From Deltaproteobacteria bacterium (GTDB taxonomy: Bacteria; Desulfobacterota; UBA8473): DNA of 7,191 nucleotides. The notes below the pieces were generated by a model, which was given only the letters and a program-made list of their open reading frames with translations, searched no databases and was not told where the DNA came from. Where the stretch lies: NCBI GenBank assembly GCA_030621455.1, contig JAUXHQ010000092.1:1-7191 (forward strand). The letters are read 5' to 3'. A program made the position numbers and the translations under genes. How positions within the stretch are numbered: position 1 is the first letter of the stretch; every line of letters begins with the position of its first letter. Below, piece after piece: positions 6,801-7,191 of this stretch.

Positions 6801-7026
6801 CATAGAGATCATGGATGAGAAGACATCCATGAGGGAGGATATAGGGCTGGCCCTGGATGAGGAAACATCTGAAGAACAACCAAGGGTCCGGATCGAAGTG
6901 GAGAGAGCGGAGCAAAGGGTGAAAGACTTCCGTGAGGTCGAAAAAGGATTTTCCGAAGAAGAGGCTCACCATGAGGCCATGCGGTGTCTCAGATGCGATC
7001 TGGAGAAGGAGAGGTCGGAGATATGA
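3886..7026 (+). CDS. NuoF/HydB-like flavoprotein fused to GltD/NfnB-like oxidoreductase
   Basis: This intact 1046-residue fusion joins two redox enzymes. Residues 28-105 are a thioredoxin-like [2Fe-2S] domain (C34, C38, C70, C74). Residues 130-545 are a NuoF core with FMN/NADH motifs GRGGAGFPAGSKW (188-200), NADEGDPGAFMDR (216-228) and GAGAFVCGEATAL (300-312), an SLBB domain (about 372-425) and the N3-type [4Fe-4S] ligands C477, C480, C483 and C523. Residues 553-635 form a GltD-type two-cluster ferredoxin domain (C566, C570, C605, C609, C613, C617). Residues 656-968 are the FAD/NAD(P) part, with VVGAGPAGLTCAYF (FAD), VVIGGGNVAIDVAR (nucleotide) and YRRTREEMPA, ending in the FAD-contacting GDFTTGPSTVIKAIASGR. 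A Glu-rich tail ends with C1034-x2-C1037. Expected cofactors are FMN, FAD and about four Fe-S clusters. The likely role is to exchange electrons of NAD(P)H with the NuoE and FdhA-like partners, possibly by flavin bifurcation. GltD-like activity in glutamate synthesis is unlikely, as no gltA-type large subunit is present. Confidence 0.94.
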   Translation: MKPMEKLSSIGQLEWLRNKLQARTTEGQTVVQVCMTGCRAYGSASVRDAIEEQVREQGLSGQVEVRATGCHGFCAKAPVIAIEPPGINYQEVSPEDAGDIVGLTLKGNRLIDRLAYKDPQTGKPIFYRNQIPFFKKQVKRVLANCGRIDPTKIEHYIASGGYRAIVKALSKMTSEEVIEEVTTAKLRGRGGAGFPAGSKWKSARRAEGRPKYVICNADEGDPGAFMDRAVLEGDPHAVLEGMMIGAYAIGAEYGHIYVREEYPIAVEHLLIAIDQARSYGLLGENILGTGFDFTIELNRGAGAFVCGEATALMASIEGKRGMPRAKHVHTVESGLWNRPSNLNNVETWANVPLIINNGAEWYGQMGTEKSKGTKIFSLAGKVNNTGLVEVPIGATIKEVVFDIGGGVPKGRQFKAVQMGGPSGGCVPSQYLNLPIDYDTLQRVGSIMGSGGMVVMDENNCMVEIARFFLSFTQSESCGKCAPCRLGTTQLLEILTRITRGEGQLKDLETIRELGETIMESSLCGLGRTCPKPALSTLNYFLKEYEDHILEHRCAGATCDTMVISACQHACPAGIDVPNYVAAIAAGKYEQAVKIIRERNPFPAVCGRICIHPCEFKCRRGELDEPVAIRSLKRFASDWYYDHIGRASEPFPVTMEQKVAVVGAGPAGLTCAYFLAKMGYRVTVFEAQQVAGGMLRITVPEFRLPSSVIQREVEYIESCGVEIHYNSSIDARHTVNDLMADGYRAVFIAAGAQSSKRIEIPGEDEGLDGIYYGLQFLSDVKMGKKITLKGKVVVIGGGNVAIDVARTALRSGAGGVQIFYRRTREEMPAWERDIDEAQEEGIVINPLWAPKRIIHQNGKVTGLEFVRSMTVFDEEGGSHLSIDEGSAQVVEAESVIISVGQAPDINFLSEDSQLERALWGSLEVDENRLATNIPGIFSGGDFTTGPSTVIKAIASGRRAALAVDRYLQGDSSRIEIMDEKTSMREDIGLALDEETSEEQPRVRIEVERAEQRVKDFREVEKGFSEEEAHHEAMRCLRCDLEKERSEI

Positions 7027-7191
7027 TCAGATCCATTACACAACAGAAGTCGGAAGAGGAGATCGATCAACTCCTCAGCGGATTGGGAAGGATTTTCGTC
7101 ATAGGCTGCGGCACGTGCGTTACACTGACACATACCGGTGGCCAGACAGAAGTGAACGTCATGAAAGAACATCTGGCAAATAAGGGCAAGC
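7023..7191 (+). CDS. metV: MetV, methylenetetrahydrofolate reductase partner (5' part only)
   Basis: The first 56 codons of a gene run off the window. The reading starts with an ATG that overlaps the previous TGA by 4 bases, with GAGG (7011-7014) 8 bases ahead. The protein begins with a short acidic helix (KSEEEIDQLLSGL) and then RIFVIGCGTCVTLTHTGGQTEV. C29 and C32 lie in the GCGTC motif typical of the MetV family (the domain named methylene-THF reductase C-terminal), which binds Fe-S or metal through its cysteines. In acetogens MetV forms a complex with MetF and channels electrons for reduction of methylene-THF to methyl-THF in the Wood-Ljungdahl methyl branch. Its coupling to the NuoF-GltD gene suggests that the upstream complex is its electron partner. 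The identification rests on a short N-terminal stretch recognised from memory; metF would be expected just downstream. Confidence 0.82.
   Translation, partial: MIRSITQQKSEEEIDQLLSGLGRIFVIGCGTCVTLTHTGGQTEVNVMKEHLANKGK

Noticed and set aside
5545..7026. Glutamate synthase small subunit as the function of the C-terminal half of the fusion
   Set aside because: No glutamate synthase large subunit is present, and the domain is fused to a NuoF core within a redox/C1 operon; the GltD fold is reused widely as an electron-transfer module.
6932..7183. Plus-strand open frame of 83 codons spanning the NuoF-GltD/metV junction
   Set aside because: It is out of frame with both the end of the fusion protein and the MetV reading, which has the recognisable GCGTC motif and a 4-base overlap start.

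Overview
The window holds a single, tightly packed plus-strand gene cluster from an anaerobe of moderate GC content. It reads as a soluble redox module linked to folate-bound C1 metabolism (the methyl branch of the Wood-Ljungdahl pathway). The gene set, a TTG start, an apparent sigma-54 promoter and the style of the proteins suggest Desulfobacterota (syntroph or sulfate-reducer type) or a similar acetogenic/syntrophic bacterium. That assignment is inference: no rRNA or marker gene is present.

Layout: positions 1-246 hold no convincing gene but contain a good -24/-12 (sigma-54) promoter match at 180-195 and two short palindromes upstream of it. Then follow a stand-alone response-regulator receiver protein (247-633); an 887-residue NuoG/FdhA-like iron-sulfur molybdopterin-family protein with a TTG start (675-3338); a NuoE-like [2Fe-2S] protein (3404-3889); a 1046-residue fusion of a NuoF/HydB-like flavoprotein with a GltD/NfnB-like FAD-NAD(P) oxidoreductase (3886-7026); and the 5' end of metV, the partner of methylenetetrahydrofolate reductase MetF (7023 to the window edge). 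The last three genes are joined by 4-base ATGA overlaps or short gaps, so the cluster is very probably one operon.

How it may work: the NuoE- and NuoF-like parts form the core of the HydBC/Bfu type of NAD(H)-linked, possibly electron-bifurcating flavoenzymes. The GltD part adds an FAD and a second pyridine-nucleotide site, and the FdhA-like protein adds up to five Fe-S clusters. The FdhA-like protein, however, appears to have lost the residues that define an active formate dehydrogenase: Ser-Gly at the Cys/Sec-His position, Ala at the conserved Arg and Arg at the conserved Lys. The most interesting reading is that it is no longer a formate dehydrogenase but an electron conduit. In that case the whole module would pass electrons between NAD(P)H, perhaps ferredoxin, and MetV/MetF, replacing the RnfC2 or HdrABC-MvhD partners known from acetogens. 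This is a hypothesis. The sequence beyond 7191 (metF? hdrA? mvhD?) is needed to judge it.
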